Assembly: GCA_965277595.1 (NCBI GenBank)
Contig: CBDIDH010000002.1
Span: 4,929,532 to 4,993,531 of the forward strand
Direction of reading: 5' to 3'
From: CBDIDH01 sp965277595
GTDB taxonomy: Bacteria; Planctomycetota; Planctomycetia; Isosphaerales; Isosphaeraceae
Length of the DNA stretch: 64,000 bases
In this document: positions 41,366-48,881 of the stretch, in pieces
How the letters are laid out: each line of letters opens with the position of its first letter
Numbering within the stretch: position 1 is the stretch's first letter
Notes under the pieces: generated by a model
The model's database searches: none
Seen by the model: the letters and a program-made list of their open reading frames with translations, nothing else
Told to the model about the DNA's origin: nothing
Translations under genes and position numbers: made by a program

Positions 41366-41958
41366 AGAATGTGAATTTCGTCCTTGATGAAGCCGCCAGC
41401 CTTGGCCACATGGACGCACTGGACGACGCGGTGGATAAGTACCGGGGATACGGGGTCAGGCTTCAGCTTTATTACCAGTCGGTTTCCCAGTTGAAGAAGT
41501 GCTTCCCTGAGGGGCAAGAGCAAACATTGCTCAGCAATGTGAGCCAGGTGTTCTTCGGGATCAACGACCTGCCGACAGCGGAATACGTGAGCAACCGGCT
41601 CGGCGATTCGACCATCGTGGTCAGCAGCGGTGGAACCGGCTCGGGAACCTCCCATCAAACGTCGAGCAAGGGCGATGGTAGCAGCAGCCGCTCGACCAAC
41701 GATAACAGCAATTGGTCCCAGATGGGGCGCAGGCTGCTAAAGCCAGATGAGGTGTTGGGGTTGCATCAGCGGACCGCGATCACCTTCACGCCGGGAATGC
41801 CGCCGATCTGGACGACGCTCGTGCGGTACTACGAGGAATCGCTCGTGGGCAGGTCGTCGGGTTACGTGGCGCGATTCCGGGCGGCGGCGGGGGTCGTCCT
41901 CAAGTCAGCCGCGCTATTGGTCATGGCGTACCTGCTCGTGCTGGTTCTGAGCTCATAG
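41362..41958 (+). CDS. VirD4/TraG-type coupling protein, C-terminal third with Walker B
   Basis: ATG 41362 overlaps the previous stop (ATGA) and follows GGAGG at 9 bases. It starts MKNVNFVLDEAASLGHMDAL, the Walker B strand and its helix of VirD4 proteins, then YRGYGVRLQLYYQSVSQLKK and the segment NDLPTAEYVSNRLGDSTIVV, QMGRRLLKPDEVLGLHQ as in TraG. The last 30 residues add a hydrophobic helix (AGVVLKSAALLVMAYLLVLV) that is unusual for the family. Together with the upstream part the total is 582 residues, the normal size. Confidence 0.88.
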   Translation: MKNVNFVLDEAASLGHMDALDDAVDKYRGYGVRLQLYYQSVSQLKKCFPEGQEQTLLSNVSQVFFGINDLPTAEYVSNRLGDSTIVVSSGGTGSGTSHQTSSKGDGSSSRSTNDNSNWSQMGRRLLKPDEVLGLHQRTAITFTPGMPPIWTTLVRYYEESLVGRSSGYVARFRAAAGVVLKSAALLVMAYLLVLVLSS

Positions 41959-41983
41959 CTCAACAAAAAAAGGCAGGTGGATC

Positions 41984-42253
41984 ATGCCAGAAGAAGGAGG
42001 GTTCTTCGAGGTGATGAAGGGGGCGTTATCGGCGATCGCTCCTGGCCTCGAAAACTTCGGGGCGGAGGTTGGAGCCGAGCTGGGACGGATGGGTACGCAA
42101 GGGGCGGCTGAGCTTGCCTCGGCGCTGTTCAGCGATAGCAATGCTTACGTTCCCTACGGTCAGGGCCAGCAGGCCCCATCCATCGAAGGGCAGGAACAAG
42201 CAGTACAGGCCGTTGAAGCGCCGCAGATGGAGTCCAGAGGGATGGAGATGTAA
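41984..42253 (+). CDS. Small protein behind the coupling protein, 89 residues
   Basis: Starts at ATG 41984 after AGGTGG. The product has a helical first half (FFEVMKGALSAIAPGLENFG, AEVGAELGRMGTQGAAELAS) and a glutamine-rich tail. It could be peripherally membrane-associated. It belongs to the string of small genes after the split coupling protein. Function unknown. Confidence 0.5.
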   Translation: MPEEGGFFEVMKGALSAIAPGLENFGAEVGAELGRMGTQGAAELASALFSDSNAYVPYGQGQQAPSIEGQEQAVQAVEAPQMESRGMEM

Positions 42254-42306
42254 GCACGACAGCCTAACGGGCGCACGAAACCGCAGTAACAAGAAAGGGC
42301 TATGCA

Positions 42307-42492
42307 ATGACGATGGGCGCGTTGGCCTTCTACGGATTCATCATGTGGATGGTCTACATGATGACATTCAGGACGAAGGAGTTCATGGAGCTGAACGAGC
42401 ACATGAAGGGGAACGTGAAGGGCACATTGAGCGATGCCGGCAAGGTCGCTGGCGTCGGGATGAAAGTGCTCAACAAGTTCCGCAAGAAGTAA
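42307..42492 (+). CDS. Small membrane protein, 61 residues
   Basis: The product begins with one membrane helix (MTMGALAFYGFIMWMVYMMT), followed by a basic helical cytoplasmic part (KGTLSDAGKVAGVGMKVLNK). A purine-rich AAGGG site lies upstream. It is one of the tiny membrane-protein genes after the coupling protein, which suggests assembly parts of a transfer apparatus. No family recognised. Confidence 0.55.
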   Translation: MTMGALAFYGFIMWMVYMMTFRTKEFMELNEHMKGNVKGTLSDAGKVAGVGMKVLNKFRKK

Positions 42493-42575
42493 CCGTTCGG
42501 GCGCGGGATTCGTCTCGCGCCATCCAGTCAGCGTTGCGATGTTCGTGGGCAAGTTCTTCTCGAGAGGGGAATGCT

Positions 42576-42659
42576 ATGAGCTGGCTTTTGATTCTATCGG
42601 TCGTACTCATGTTCTGGGCGGCCTATAAGGACGGCACCAACCCGAAGAACTGGCATTGA
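42576..42659 (+). CDS. Tiny membrane peptide, 27 residues
   Basis: ATG 42576 follows GAGAGGGGA. The product MSWLLILSVVLMFWAAYKDG ends TNPKNWH, that is, one membrane helix with a short tail. It sits in a regular position within the small-gene string, with ribosome site and stop spacing like its neighbours. Confidence 0.5.
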   Translation: MSWLLILSVVLMFWAAYKDGTNPKNWH

Positions 42660-42762
42660 CCGCTCAAGGATGAGCGAGGCTCAGCAGGCAACCGAGGCGA
42701 CAGGGACGCCGCCTCTGTCCTTCTACTCCGTTCTGCCCTCATTCATATAGTGGAGGTGCGAG

Positions 42763-42897
42763 ATGAGAGAAAAGATTCAAAGGCTGCTGACAGGGATCGC
42801 CATCATCGTGGCCCTGGTCATCGCATGGAAGGCATTCGACGAGTATTGCTTTGTGCGGGAGACCAACGGGGCTATGGAGCTGCTCGGAAAGCCGTGA
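42763..42897 (+). CDS. Small membrane protein, 44 residues
   Basis: ATG 42763 is preceded by TGGAGG. The product MREKIQRLLTGIAIIVALVI continues AWKAFDEYCFVRETNG: one N-terminal membrane helix and a short periplasmic or cytoplasmic end. Another member of the transfer-linked string of tiny proteins. Confidence 0.55.
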   Translation: MREKIQRLLTGIAIIVALVIAWKAFDEYCFVRETNGAMELLGKP

Positions 42898-42966
42898 AAG
42901 CGGCGTGGTGATCGACCGGGTTAACAGGAAGGCGGGGACCTCCACCCGCCAATTTCAGGGGGAGTG

Positions 42967-43149
42967 ATGTTTATCGAATCGCAAAGCGCCGATCCGGCTG
43001 TTCACGCTCTCTGCATCAAGATCGCCAGACGGTGCGTGTGGGTCATTCAAGCCGTTTTGCGGGAAGAAGAACGAGCGCTGGCACTCAACGAGTTCTACCG
43101 CGTGTGTCGTGAGGAATTAGACAAGCCACCTACTCCGCCAGAGGTGTGA
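42967..43149 (+). CDS. Small helical protein, 60 residues
   Basis: ATG 42967 is preceded by a purine tract GGGGGAG; a GTG at 42964 also fits. The product is soluble and helical: MFIESQSADPAVHALCIKIA, then RRCVWVIQAVLREEERALAL, with two cysteines. It is followed within 2 bases by the next gene. No family recognised. Confidence 0.5.
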   Translation: MFIESQSADPAVHALCIKIARRCVWVIQAVLREEERALALNEFYRVCREELDKPPTPPEV

Positions 43150-43151
43150 CC

Positions 43152-43604
43152 ATGCCGACCAAACAGCAGTTGGACCGGGTAACCGACGAGATCGAGATCT
43201 TCGTTGGCGGACTTGAGGTCGTTCGCCTCGAAGGTCAGCGTATCGTCCCGGCTACGGCCAGTAGAGAAGGTGAATACCTATTCTGGGAGGATCTGGTCGA
43301 TACGCAACGGCGTGATGCGCTGGCCCTCGTGGTCGATTGGCGGGGCTTCTCCGAAGGCCAGAAGGATAGCGTCATCCAGCGGGTGCTGGATGGAGAAAGC
43401 CGTGATTCATGGATGGACGGAATCGACGTGACCAAAGGCCATGATGATGGCAAGGAGCGGTTCAGGAAGATCCTGGAAGAGCAGAAAATCGACTACCAAG
43501 CGGCAGGTTTACGCGACACGGGGCAGGATTACGAGCAGTTCCTCAAAGAAGCCACCGAGCGGGCGCTGACCCGGATGCAGGGTAAGGAAGGGCGCGAGAT
43601 ATGA
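43152..43604 (+). CDS. Protein of 150 residues in the transfer-linked string
   Basis: ATG 43152 has AGAGG at good distance. The protein starts with a helical part (MPTKQQLDRVTDEIEIFVGG), continues with a YLFWEDLVDTQRRDALALVV segment and long helices up to the end (KEATERALTRMQGKEG). Acidic, no membrane segment or known domain. It overlaps the next gene by 4 bases. Function unknown. Confidence 0.55.
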   Translation: MPTKQQLDRVTDEIEIFVGGLEVVRLEGQRIVPATASREGEYLFWEDLVDTQRRDALALVVDWRGFSEGQKDSVIQRVLDGESRDSWMDGIDVTKGHDDGKERFRKILEEQKIDYQAAGLRDTGQDYEQFLKEATERALTRMQGKEGREI

Positions 43605-43771
43605 CCATCGAGGAGGCGGAAAGGACGGACGACCTGACCGCTTACCTCGATTTGAGCCCGGCGGAGGTCGCCCGTATCCTGTTGTGCCTGCTGATCGAAG
43701 AATCGCTGCGGGGCAGGCTAGCGGTGTTTCGAGAGGAACCCGAGAAGCCACCCGTGAAGCAAGCGAGCTAA
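43601..43771 (+). CDS. Small protein, 56 residues, last of the string
   Basis: This is a short gene with ATG 43601 overlapping the stop of the previous gene. The product MTIEEAERTDDLTAYLDLSP, then AEVARILLCLLIEESLRGRL, is helical with a proline-rich end. The stop codon lies inside the first arm of the terminator that ends the operon. Confidence 0.6.
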   Translation: MTIEEAERTDDLTAYLDLSPAEVARILLCLLIEESLRGRLAVFREEPEKPPVKQAS

Positions 43772-43795
43772 ACCCCGGTTCTGCCGGGGTTTTTT
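43771..43795 (+). terminator. Terminator of the transfer-linked operon
   Basis: AACCCCGG (43771-43778), loop TTCTG and CCGGGGTT (43784-43791) followed by T give a strong intrinsic terminator directly at the stop of the last small gene. Confidence 0.9.
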
Positions 43796-43813
43796 CATGC
43801 GCCGAGAAAGTGG

Positions 43814-43842
43814 TTGACTCGATTGCAAGATTGTAATAACTG
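43814..43842 (+). promoter_or_regulatory. Promoter upstream of the 43876 regulator
   Basis: TTGACT (43814-43819), a 17-base spacer and TAACTG (43837-43842). It closely resembles the early promoters at 12908 and 21096 (all TTGACT with 17-base spacers), suggesting one set of control signals across the element. Confidence 0.5.
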
Positions 43843-43875
43843 TCGTTAACGCAATTAATACGAGGTAACACAGAA

Positions 43876-44094
43876 ATGCACAATGTAAAATTCAACGTCG
43901 ATGCTCTGGTCATGGCCTTAGACATCAAGCGGAAGGCCGTCTGCCTCGACTGGGCTGGCGTTGCCAACGAATCGGGTGTGTCCGCCTCTACGATCTGCCG
44001 GATACGCACTGGAAAGAATCCGGATGCAAATTCGATAGCGCGGCTGGTTAAATGGAGCGGAGTAGATTTCGAGCACTTAATCGCGGCGAGTTAG
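43876..44094 (+). CDS. Helix-turn-helix regulator, 72 residues
   Basis: The protein contains a DNA-binding core: RKAVCLDWAGVANESGVSAS, then TICRIRTGKNPDANSIARLV, followed by KWSGVDFEHLI. It is XRE-like and short like Cro proteins. It opens the rightward quilt operon together with the unusual tRNA gene that begins 17 bases after its stop. It may control this quilt. Confidence 0.7.
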   Translation: MHNVKFNVDALVMALDIKRKAVCLDWAGVANESGVSASTICRIRTGKNPDANSIARLVKWSGVDFEHLIAAS

Positions 44095-44110
44095 CGGATT
44101 AGATTAGTAC

Positions 44111-44199
44111 GCAGGAATAGCTCATTGGTAAGAGCATCGGATTCTTAATCCGAAGGAGGTGAGCGGCAGCTCTCGGTTCGATTCCACCTTCCTGCACCA
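44111..44199 (+). tRNA. tRNA-Lys(CTT)-like gene with a 14-base insertion in the T-stem, CCA encoded
   Basis: The acceptor stem (GCAGGAA/TTCCTGC), D-stem (GCTC/GAGC) and anticodon stem (TCGGA/TCCGA) are perfect, the anticodon CTT is at 44144-44146, and CCA is encoded. The T-arm is broken: GGTG (44158-44161), 14 extra bases, then G TTCGATT CCACC. Removing AGCGGCAGCTCTCG (44162-44175; equally 44161-44174) restores a perfect GGTGG/CCACC stem. The extra bases can form a GAGC-GGCA-GCTC hairpin. The product is either spliced, has an odd T-arm, or is inactive. Confidence 0.8.
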
Positions 44200-44249
44200 A
44201 TAATATCAACGGAGTAAACGTCAGTATACCGGACGGAAAGAGAGGTGAA

Positions 44250-45257
44250 GTGGGAGAGAATTCAGGCATACAGTGGACGGACCACACTTTCAATCCCTGG
44301 ACGGGTTGCAGCAAGGTCTCGCCCGGTTGTGACAATTGTTATGCTGAAACGTTCATGCATCGCTTTGGTAAGGTGAAATGGGGGCCGGGTGAGCCGCGAG
44401 CGCTGACCTCGCCAGAAAACTGGAAAAAGCCACTGCAATGGAATAAACGCGCCGAGGCAAACGGAATTAGAGAGCGTGTGTTCTGTGCGTCACTGGCTGA
44501 CGTGTTCGATAACGAGGTGCCGCAAGAGTGGCGCGAAAGACTCTGGAATTTAATCACAGCGACGCCACAACTCGACTGGCTGCTTCTGACGAAACGCATC
44601 GGCAACGCTGCCGATATGCTCCCGCGAAACCGTGACGGCATGAAGAACGTCTGGCTTGGCATCAGCGTCGTAAATCAGCTTGAAGCCGATCGGGACATTC
44701 CCAAGCTGCTTGCCACCCCGGCAAATATCCGCTTCCTCAGCATGGAGCCATTGCTCGGTGCTATCGATTTGACCAATCTTCACCTGGCCTATCTACCAGA
44801 AATGTTTGGCATCCCTCAGCGCGATTGTTTTTATAATGCGCTCACTGGAATTGGAAGAATGGATCGTGGCGGTGGAGTTATCGAGGTCGCTACGGATGAG
44901 CAACAAGGCAACGGAATCGATTGGGTGATCGTCGGCGGAGAGTCCGGCTCCGGCGCACGGCCCATGCACCCCGACTGGGCGAGGTCACTCCGGGACCAGT
45001 GCGTCACGGCTGGAGTAGCATTTCATTTCAAGCAGTGGGGCGAATGGCAGGTTGTCTATGACCGTGACGCTGATGATCCAGACTGGCGATCCTGCCCGAA
45101 TCCGGAAGGAAACGGCGAACGTTACGTAAATCTGGCGGGTGGCCATGGATTCCACGGGGATCGGGTCTGCTTTGCTCGGCGAGTAGGAAAAAAGGCCGCC
45201 GGTCGCCTGCTCGATGGCCGGGAATGGAGCGAATTTCCAGTGAAGGAAGTAGCATGA
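44250..45257 (+). CDS. Phage Gp37/Gp68 (DUF5131) family protein
   Basis: Starts at GTG 44250 with a purine-rich AGAGGTGAA upstream. The first part is the family signature: GIQWTDHTFNPWTGCSKVSP, then GCDNCYAETFMHRFGKVKWG, with a cysteine cluster C-x5-C-x2-C that looks like an iron-sulfur or radical-SAM type site, then WLLLTKRIGNAADMLPRNRD, NVWLGISVVNQLEADRDIPK, FLSMEPLLGAIDL and the WVIVGGESGSGARPMHPDW motif. Function is not known, though the fold is likely a TIM barrel. It follows the tRNA gene directly. Confidence 0.85.
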   Translation: MGENSGIQWTDHTFNPWTGCSKVSPGCDNCYAETFMHRFGKVKWGPGEPRALTSPENWKKPLQWNKRAEANGIRERVFCASLADVFDNEVPQEWRERLWNLITATPQLDWLLLTKRIGNAADMLPRNRDGMKNVWLGISVVNQLEADRDIPKLLATPANIRFLSMEPLLGAIDLTNLHLAYLPEMFGIPQRDCFYNALTGIGRMDRGGGVIEVATDEQQGNGIDWVIVGGESGSGARPMHPDWARSLRDQCVTAGVAFHFKQWGEWQVVYDRDADDPDWRSCPNPEGNGERYVNLAGGHGFHGDRVCFARRVGKKAAGRLLDGREWSEFPVKEVA

Positions 45258-45838
45258 CCAATACAAAACCCGGCACACTCATCACGGGCGATATTAGAGT
45301 TATGGGAGACTGCAGCGCAACTATAGCGCCTGTGTCGGCTGAAACTGTCCAGCCGATTACCCCCGCCAAACCCGATGCAGATAGCCACGCTGCTTTTGAG
45401 AAGTGGGCGCATAATAGACCTGCTCTCGTAGCGTCCAGTCCCAGATTAAATGCTAATTATGTTTGGGATGCTGCGCGCGCCGACCTGCTGGATGGAATTG
45501 AGGCGGAATTGGAGAGAGGACGACCCAAAGGCGAATTCAGCTACGAGCGCAATCAGGGGTACGTTGAGGGCTATCGCGATGCCGAACAGGTAATAACCAA
45601 GCACAGGGGGGTCGTGATGCCGGTTGACGTTAGTAAGATCCGGGTGGGAGACAAAGTCATATTGCGTGATGGCAGCAAAATCATTGTTGACGATAGGGGC
45701 GGCAAGCTAAAACCAATGGTTTTCATGACATATCTTACGTCATGGGCCAACGACGGAACATGGTCAGAGTATAACCCTAATTGCGGATTCGATATTGTTG
45801 GAGTTATTCACTGCGCAAACAGAAACCAACCGGAGTAG
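45254..45838 (+). CDS. Quilt protein, 194 residues, modular
   Basis: ATG 45254 overlaps the DUF5131 stop by 4 bases. The central part AAFEKWAHNRPALVASSPRL, NANYVWDAARADLLDGIEAE belongs to a recurring phage module (AFexWa..r....wxAA) also present in the genes at 46578 and 47789. The C-terminal part has DVSKIRVGDKVILRDGSKII, a small beta-barrel like domain. Functions of such modules are unknown. Codons are more AT-rich than in the transfer genes. Confidence 0.6.
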   Translation: MTNTKPGTLITGDIRVMGDCSATIAPVSAETVQPITPAKPDADSHAAFEKWAHNRPALVASSPRLNANYVWDAARADLLDGIEAELERGRPKGEFSYERNQGYVEGYRDAEQVITKHRGVVMPVDVSKIRVGDKVILRDGSKIIVDDRGGKLKPMVFMTYLTSWANDGTWSEYNPNCGFDIVGVIHCANRNQPE

Positions 45839-45843
45839 CGACA

Positions 45844-46329
45844 ATGACGATAGATGAGAAGGCGCTAGAAGCACTTGCCAAAGAATATCACGCTAGACAT
45901 CAGAGGGATTATCCTCATCTGCCAAGTTGGGATTTGGATAGAGAGGATAATAAGCAATACTGTCGCGACAAAGTAATTAAAGATTGGCTGCCAATAACTG
46001 AGGTCTACGAATCCACCCGCACCACCCCCTCGGCTTGTGTTGATGACGGAAAACTGCAAACGCTAATTATGCAGGCGATGGAGAAATACGCGAAAGATGA
46101 GGATAAACATCATCCTGATGAATTCTATGTCGAAGGTGAGGCCGGATATATCATCGAAGCAATCCGTCCATACCTCCGTACAACCGAGCCGGTGTCGGTT
46201 GCCCCTGTGTCGCTAGATGATCTATTAAGTTGCATTGTCGGTTATCAAGAAAAACACTACGGGAGACAGATTTCAAAAAATAGTCTGAAGGAATATTTGA
46301 CCAGCAAGGGAATTCAGTATGGCGATTGA
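45844..46329 (+). CDS. Quilt protein with IDEKALE start, 161 residues
   Basis: The product starts MTIDEKALEALAKEYHARHQ, an N-terminal module also found in the next two genes (MAIDERALAKVLETT, MEIDEKALEVAVHEV). Further on it has LQTLIMQAMEKYAKDEDKHH and ends LKEYLTSKGIQYGD, which is again a recurrent end in phage quilt proteins. The stop overlaps the next start by 11 bases. No function known. Confidence 0.6.
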   Translation: MTIDEKALEALAKEYHARHQRDYPHLPSWDLDREDNKQYCRDKVIKDWLPITEVYESTRTTPSACVDDGKLQTLIMQAMEKYAKDEDKHHPDEFYVEGEAGYIIEAIRPYLRTTEPVSVAPVSLDDLLSCIVGYQEKHYGRQISKNSLKEYLTSKGIQYGD

Positions 46330-46588
46330 TGAAAGAGCATTAGCGAAAGTCCTAGAAACTACGGAATTACGTTTGCGGGATTATGTAAACGTATCTATTA
46401 GGGAATATGAATCCGCCAAGACTGAACAGCCGGTGTCGGTTGATCTGGAGAAGTGTGCAAATGCCGTGGCTCAAATCCAACCGATGCTGGTGTGTAAGCC
46501 GGGAGGTGTGCTCCAGATATGCAGAGAAGAGGCGAGCAGAATTGCAAAGATTGTGTTAAGCGCAGCAGGAGTTAAATATGGAAATTGA
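46319..46588 (+). CDS. Quilt protein with IDERALA start, 89 residues
   Basis: A short version of the same modular design: MAIDERALAKVLETTELRLR, a linker KTEQPVSVD, then a helical segment KCANAVAQIQPMLVCKPGGV and an end IVLSAAGVKYGN. Overlaps neighbours by 11 bases on both sides. Function unknown. Confidence 0.6.
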   Translation: MAIDERALAKVLETTELRLRDYVNVSIREYESAKTEQPVSVDLEKCANAVAQIQPMLVCKPGGVLQICREEASRIAKIVLSAAGVKYGN

Positions 46589-47789
46589 TGAAAAAGCACT
46601 TGAAGTCGCAGTGCATGAGGTTCGTGCAGAATGGACATACTTCCCAGTCACTACAGAAGAGTGGGAAGCGGCATTCAGGAAAGCGTTTGTAGCCTATGAA
46701 ACCGCCAAAGATGAATATCCTAAAAATATAGAAGATATGTCCGAAGCCGAAGCTGCCCCTATAATCAAAAATCTTGTAGAAATAGGCGCTAAATTCACTC
46801 CCAAGACTGAACAGCCGGTTCAGTGTGCCGATACTTCCCCATCTGTTGAGTGCTCAGAAGCTTTCGACCAATGGGCTAAAAACAGACCGGCACTTAGGTC
46901 TAGTAGCGCAAGGGCAGAGGCTCGGTATATTTGGGAACAAAGCTGGGATACACGCCTGAAGCGGGAATCCAGCGCCCCCGAGGCGCAGGGATGTGATCCT
47001 AGAATAGCAGAAATGGCCAAATGCCTGCATTATCCTGATTGCTGGGATACGATGGCATATCCGACCATTTATGACGCGCTTTGGGAAATAGCGGCATGTA
47101 GCGAACATCCACCAGAAAAGCAGGGATGTGATGACCTCCAAGATTTTCTGTGGAAATTAGAAGCTGGATTGCAGTTCCTAGGAATGGATGTAACCTTTCC
47201 TGCGCATTGCAATGGAGAAATACGTATAACAAATGGCGTAAGGCATACTCAATTACCCCTCCCCAAACCACCCACACAAGCCCGTCCTGATCCAAAACGT
47301 GAGGCATACGATGGGGATTGGCTGAACGACACCACTCACGAAAATGGCAATTATGCGAATAAATGCTGTGAATGCGGGTTAATATTTAATGGGCGCAAAG
47401 GCAGGATAGTTTGCAAATATTGTGTCGATCAGAAAGCCAGAGAAGCCAAGACTGAACAGCCGGATCAGAACCCCGTACTGATTACGCGAGTTATGACGGG
47501 CGAGGCTAAGATGCTCGCTAAGAATATGGAGACTTCTCTGCTGAATGGTACAGGTGTTAAGTCGCCTGACTTTGCTACCCGTGAGGATGCAGTGCGAGAA
47601 GCCTCGATAGCAGAAGCGGGGGATGAAGCGACAGAAACGGCCACGGCATCCCCCGCCCTCGCAGCACTGAAACAGGCGAGGGATGCGCTTTCTGGGGTTA
47701 TTCGTGTAGCAGACAGGAAAACTATTGAGTTTGATGAAGCTAAGGCATCCCTGTCCGCCATTGACGCGGTGCTGAAGGAGGGGGTGTGA
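46578..47789 (+). CDS. Quilt protein with several modules, 403 residues
   Basis: This long protein joins modules seen singly elsewhere: MEIDEKALEVAVHEVRAEWT; the linker KTEQPVQ; CSEAFDQWAKNRPALRSSSA; a segment with LHYPDCWDTMAYPTIYDALW; a zinc-ribbon like part NKCCECGLIFNGRKGRIVCK; the linker again (KTEQPDQ); and a coil-rich end ALAALKQARDALSGVIRVAD. The linker TEQPV is repeated at DNA level. It seems a product of module fusion by recombination at the linker. Function unknown. Confidence 0.6.
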   Translation: MEIDEKALEVAVHEVRAEWTYFPVTTEEWEAAFRKAFVAYETAKDEYPKNIEDMSEAEAAPIIKNLVEIGAKFTPKTEQPVQCADTSPSVECSEAFDQWAKNRPALRSSSARAEARYIWEQSWDTRLKRESSAPEAQGCDPRIAEMAKCLHYPDCWDTMAYPTIYDALWEIAACSEHPPEKQGCDDLQDFLWKLEAGLQFLGMDVTFPAHCNGEIRITNGVRHTQLPLPKPPTQARPDPKREAYDGDWLNDTTHENGNYANKCCECGLIFNGRKGRIVCKYCVDQKAREAKTEQPDQNPVLITRVMTGEAKMLAKNMETSLLNGTGVKSPDFATREDAVREASIAEAGDEATETATASPALAALKQARDALSGVIRVADRKTIEFDEAKASLSAIDAVLKEGV

Positions 47790-48175
47790 TGCCGAATAAG
47801 CGACTTGAAGATTTGCTGCATTATGGCCGTCATAGTGAGACTTGCCCGACCTGCTTTGACAGCATGTATAAGCCAAAACCAATTTGCAATTGCGGTTTTG
47901 ATGAGGCTATAGAAGCCGCCAAAAATAAGCAGTCGGTGACCACCCAGAGCGATGAATGCAGGAAGGCTTTTAATGAATGGTGTAAAACAAAAGGATACGC
48001 TGTAAATTATCAGGGCTATTCTTGGGAAGCATGGCAATCCTCCCGCGAATCCTATAAGGCGGAGTTGGTGGGGTTGTTGGAGGCAAAATGGAAGCCATCA
48101 GGTATAGGGGTTGGCTCTCCATTAGTTCGTCTAGATGAAGTCTTAGAAATCATCCGCAACGGAGGGAAAGTATGA
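47789..48175 (+). CDS. Quilt protein, 128 residues, with Cys-rich start
   Basis: The start MPNKRLEDLLHYGRHSETCP, TCFDSMYKPKPICNCGFDEA has four to five cysteines, perhaps a zinc site of a type frequent in phage proteins (HxxxCxxC...CxCG). Then the shared module ECRKAFNEWCKTKGYAVNYQ, GYSWEAWQSSRESYKAELVG. The gene ends EIIRNGGKV, and the following tiny gene repeats EIIRNGG. Confidence 0.6.
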   Translation: MPNKRLEDLLHYGRHSETCPTCFDSMYKPKPICNCGFDEAIEAAKNKQSVTTQSDECRKAFNEWCKTKGYAVNYQGYSWEAWQSSRESYKAELVGLLEAKWKPSGIGVGSPLVRLDEVLEIIRNGGKV

Positions 48176-48267
48176 CCCAATACGCCATAGCAATGTTAAT
48201 CGGGTCCAGTGTTGCGGCATTATTTATAGTGTGTTTTGAAATCATCCGCAACGGAGGAAACAAATGA
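48172..48267 (+). CDS. Tiny membrane peptide, 31 residues
   Basis: ATG 48172 overlaps the previous stop, and its TGA overlaps the next ATG (48264). The product MTQYAIAMLIGSSVAALFIV has one membrane helix and ends CFEIIRNGGNK. The last part and its ribosome site (GAAATCATCCGCAACGGAGG) are a direct copy of the end of the gene before, so it probably arose by tandem duplication. Confidence 0.55.
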   Translation: MTQYAIAMLIGSSVAALFIVCFEIIRNGGNK

Positions 48268-48881
48268 AACCAACAACCGACACGCCGCCACTAGGTAAGG
48301 CATGGGAAGAATTTAAGGCCAATAATCAGGGGCGATTAGAAGCCATGACCAAAGAACCCCAACCGGCTCTCGAACTGCCTACCGAAGCAATGTGCGACGA
48401 AGCACGCGGTTTCATTCTTGGCCTCGATATGGGGATACGGGATTTTGCCGCAATGGAAGAGCACCTTGACGCAGGCGGCTACTCATGCCTGCCGTACATC
48501 CGGGAAAATGCTGCGCGAGGCAAAGGGCACCACATAACCAAGTGGGATGTGGCTGATTGCATCTGGAAGCTTATGGATAGAGCTAGACCTGTTCCCGTAG
48601 AACCCCAACCGGCGAGCGAGACCGTCGAGAAGTGTTCTGAAGCGGTAAAGAACATTTTCGAGTTGTCACTAATCGGGCCAGATTCAGGGTTGGCGCCAGA
48701 AGACGTTGCTAAGGCAGTAATCTCAGTCATGCTGCGAGAACTGGGGACGGTGAGGGATGCTGCGGAAAGGATTGCTAGCGTACAGAGCGCGGGCGCAATC
48801 AAGATAATGGTCGAGAACGCCAGCATGAGACAGGACGGGAAGCTGATCCTCGCAGCGCTCGAAAGGATGGGGGTGAAGTGA
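48264..48881 (+). CDS. Quilt protein, 205 residues
   Basis: The product has MCDEARGFILGLDMGIRDFA, HHITKWDVADCIWKLMDRAR, and a C-terminal helical part KAVISVMLRELGTVRDAAER, IASVQSAGAIKIMVENASMR. The ILRELxxVxxAxERI pattern recalls the end of the gene at 20425. Overlaps its neighbours by 4 bases and 1 base. Function unknown. Confidence 0.55.
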   Translation: MKPTTDTPPLGKAWEEFKANNQGRLEAMTKEPQPALELPTEAMCDEARGFILGLDMGIRDFAAMEEHLDAGGYSCLPYIRENAARGKGHHITKWDVADCIWKLMDRARPVPVEPQPASETVEKCSEAVKNIFELSLIGPDSGLAPEDVAKAVISVMLRELGTVRDAAERIASVQSAGAIKIMVENASMRQDGKLILAALERMGVK

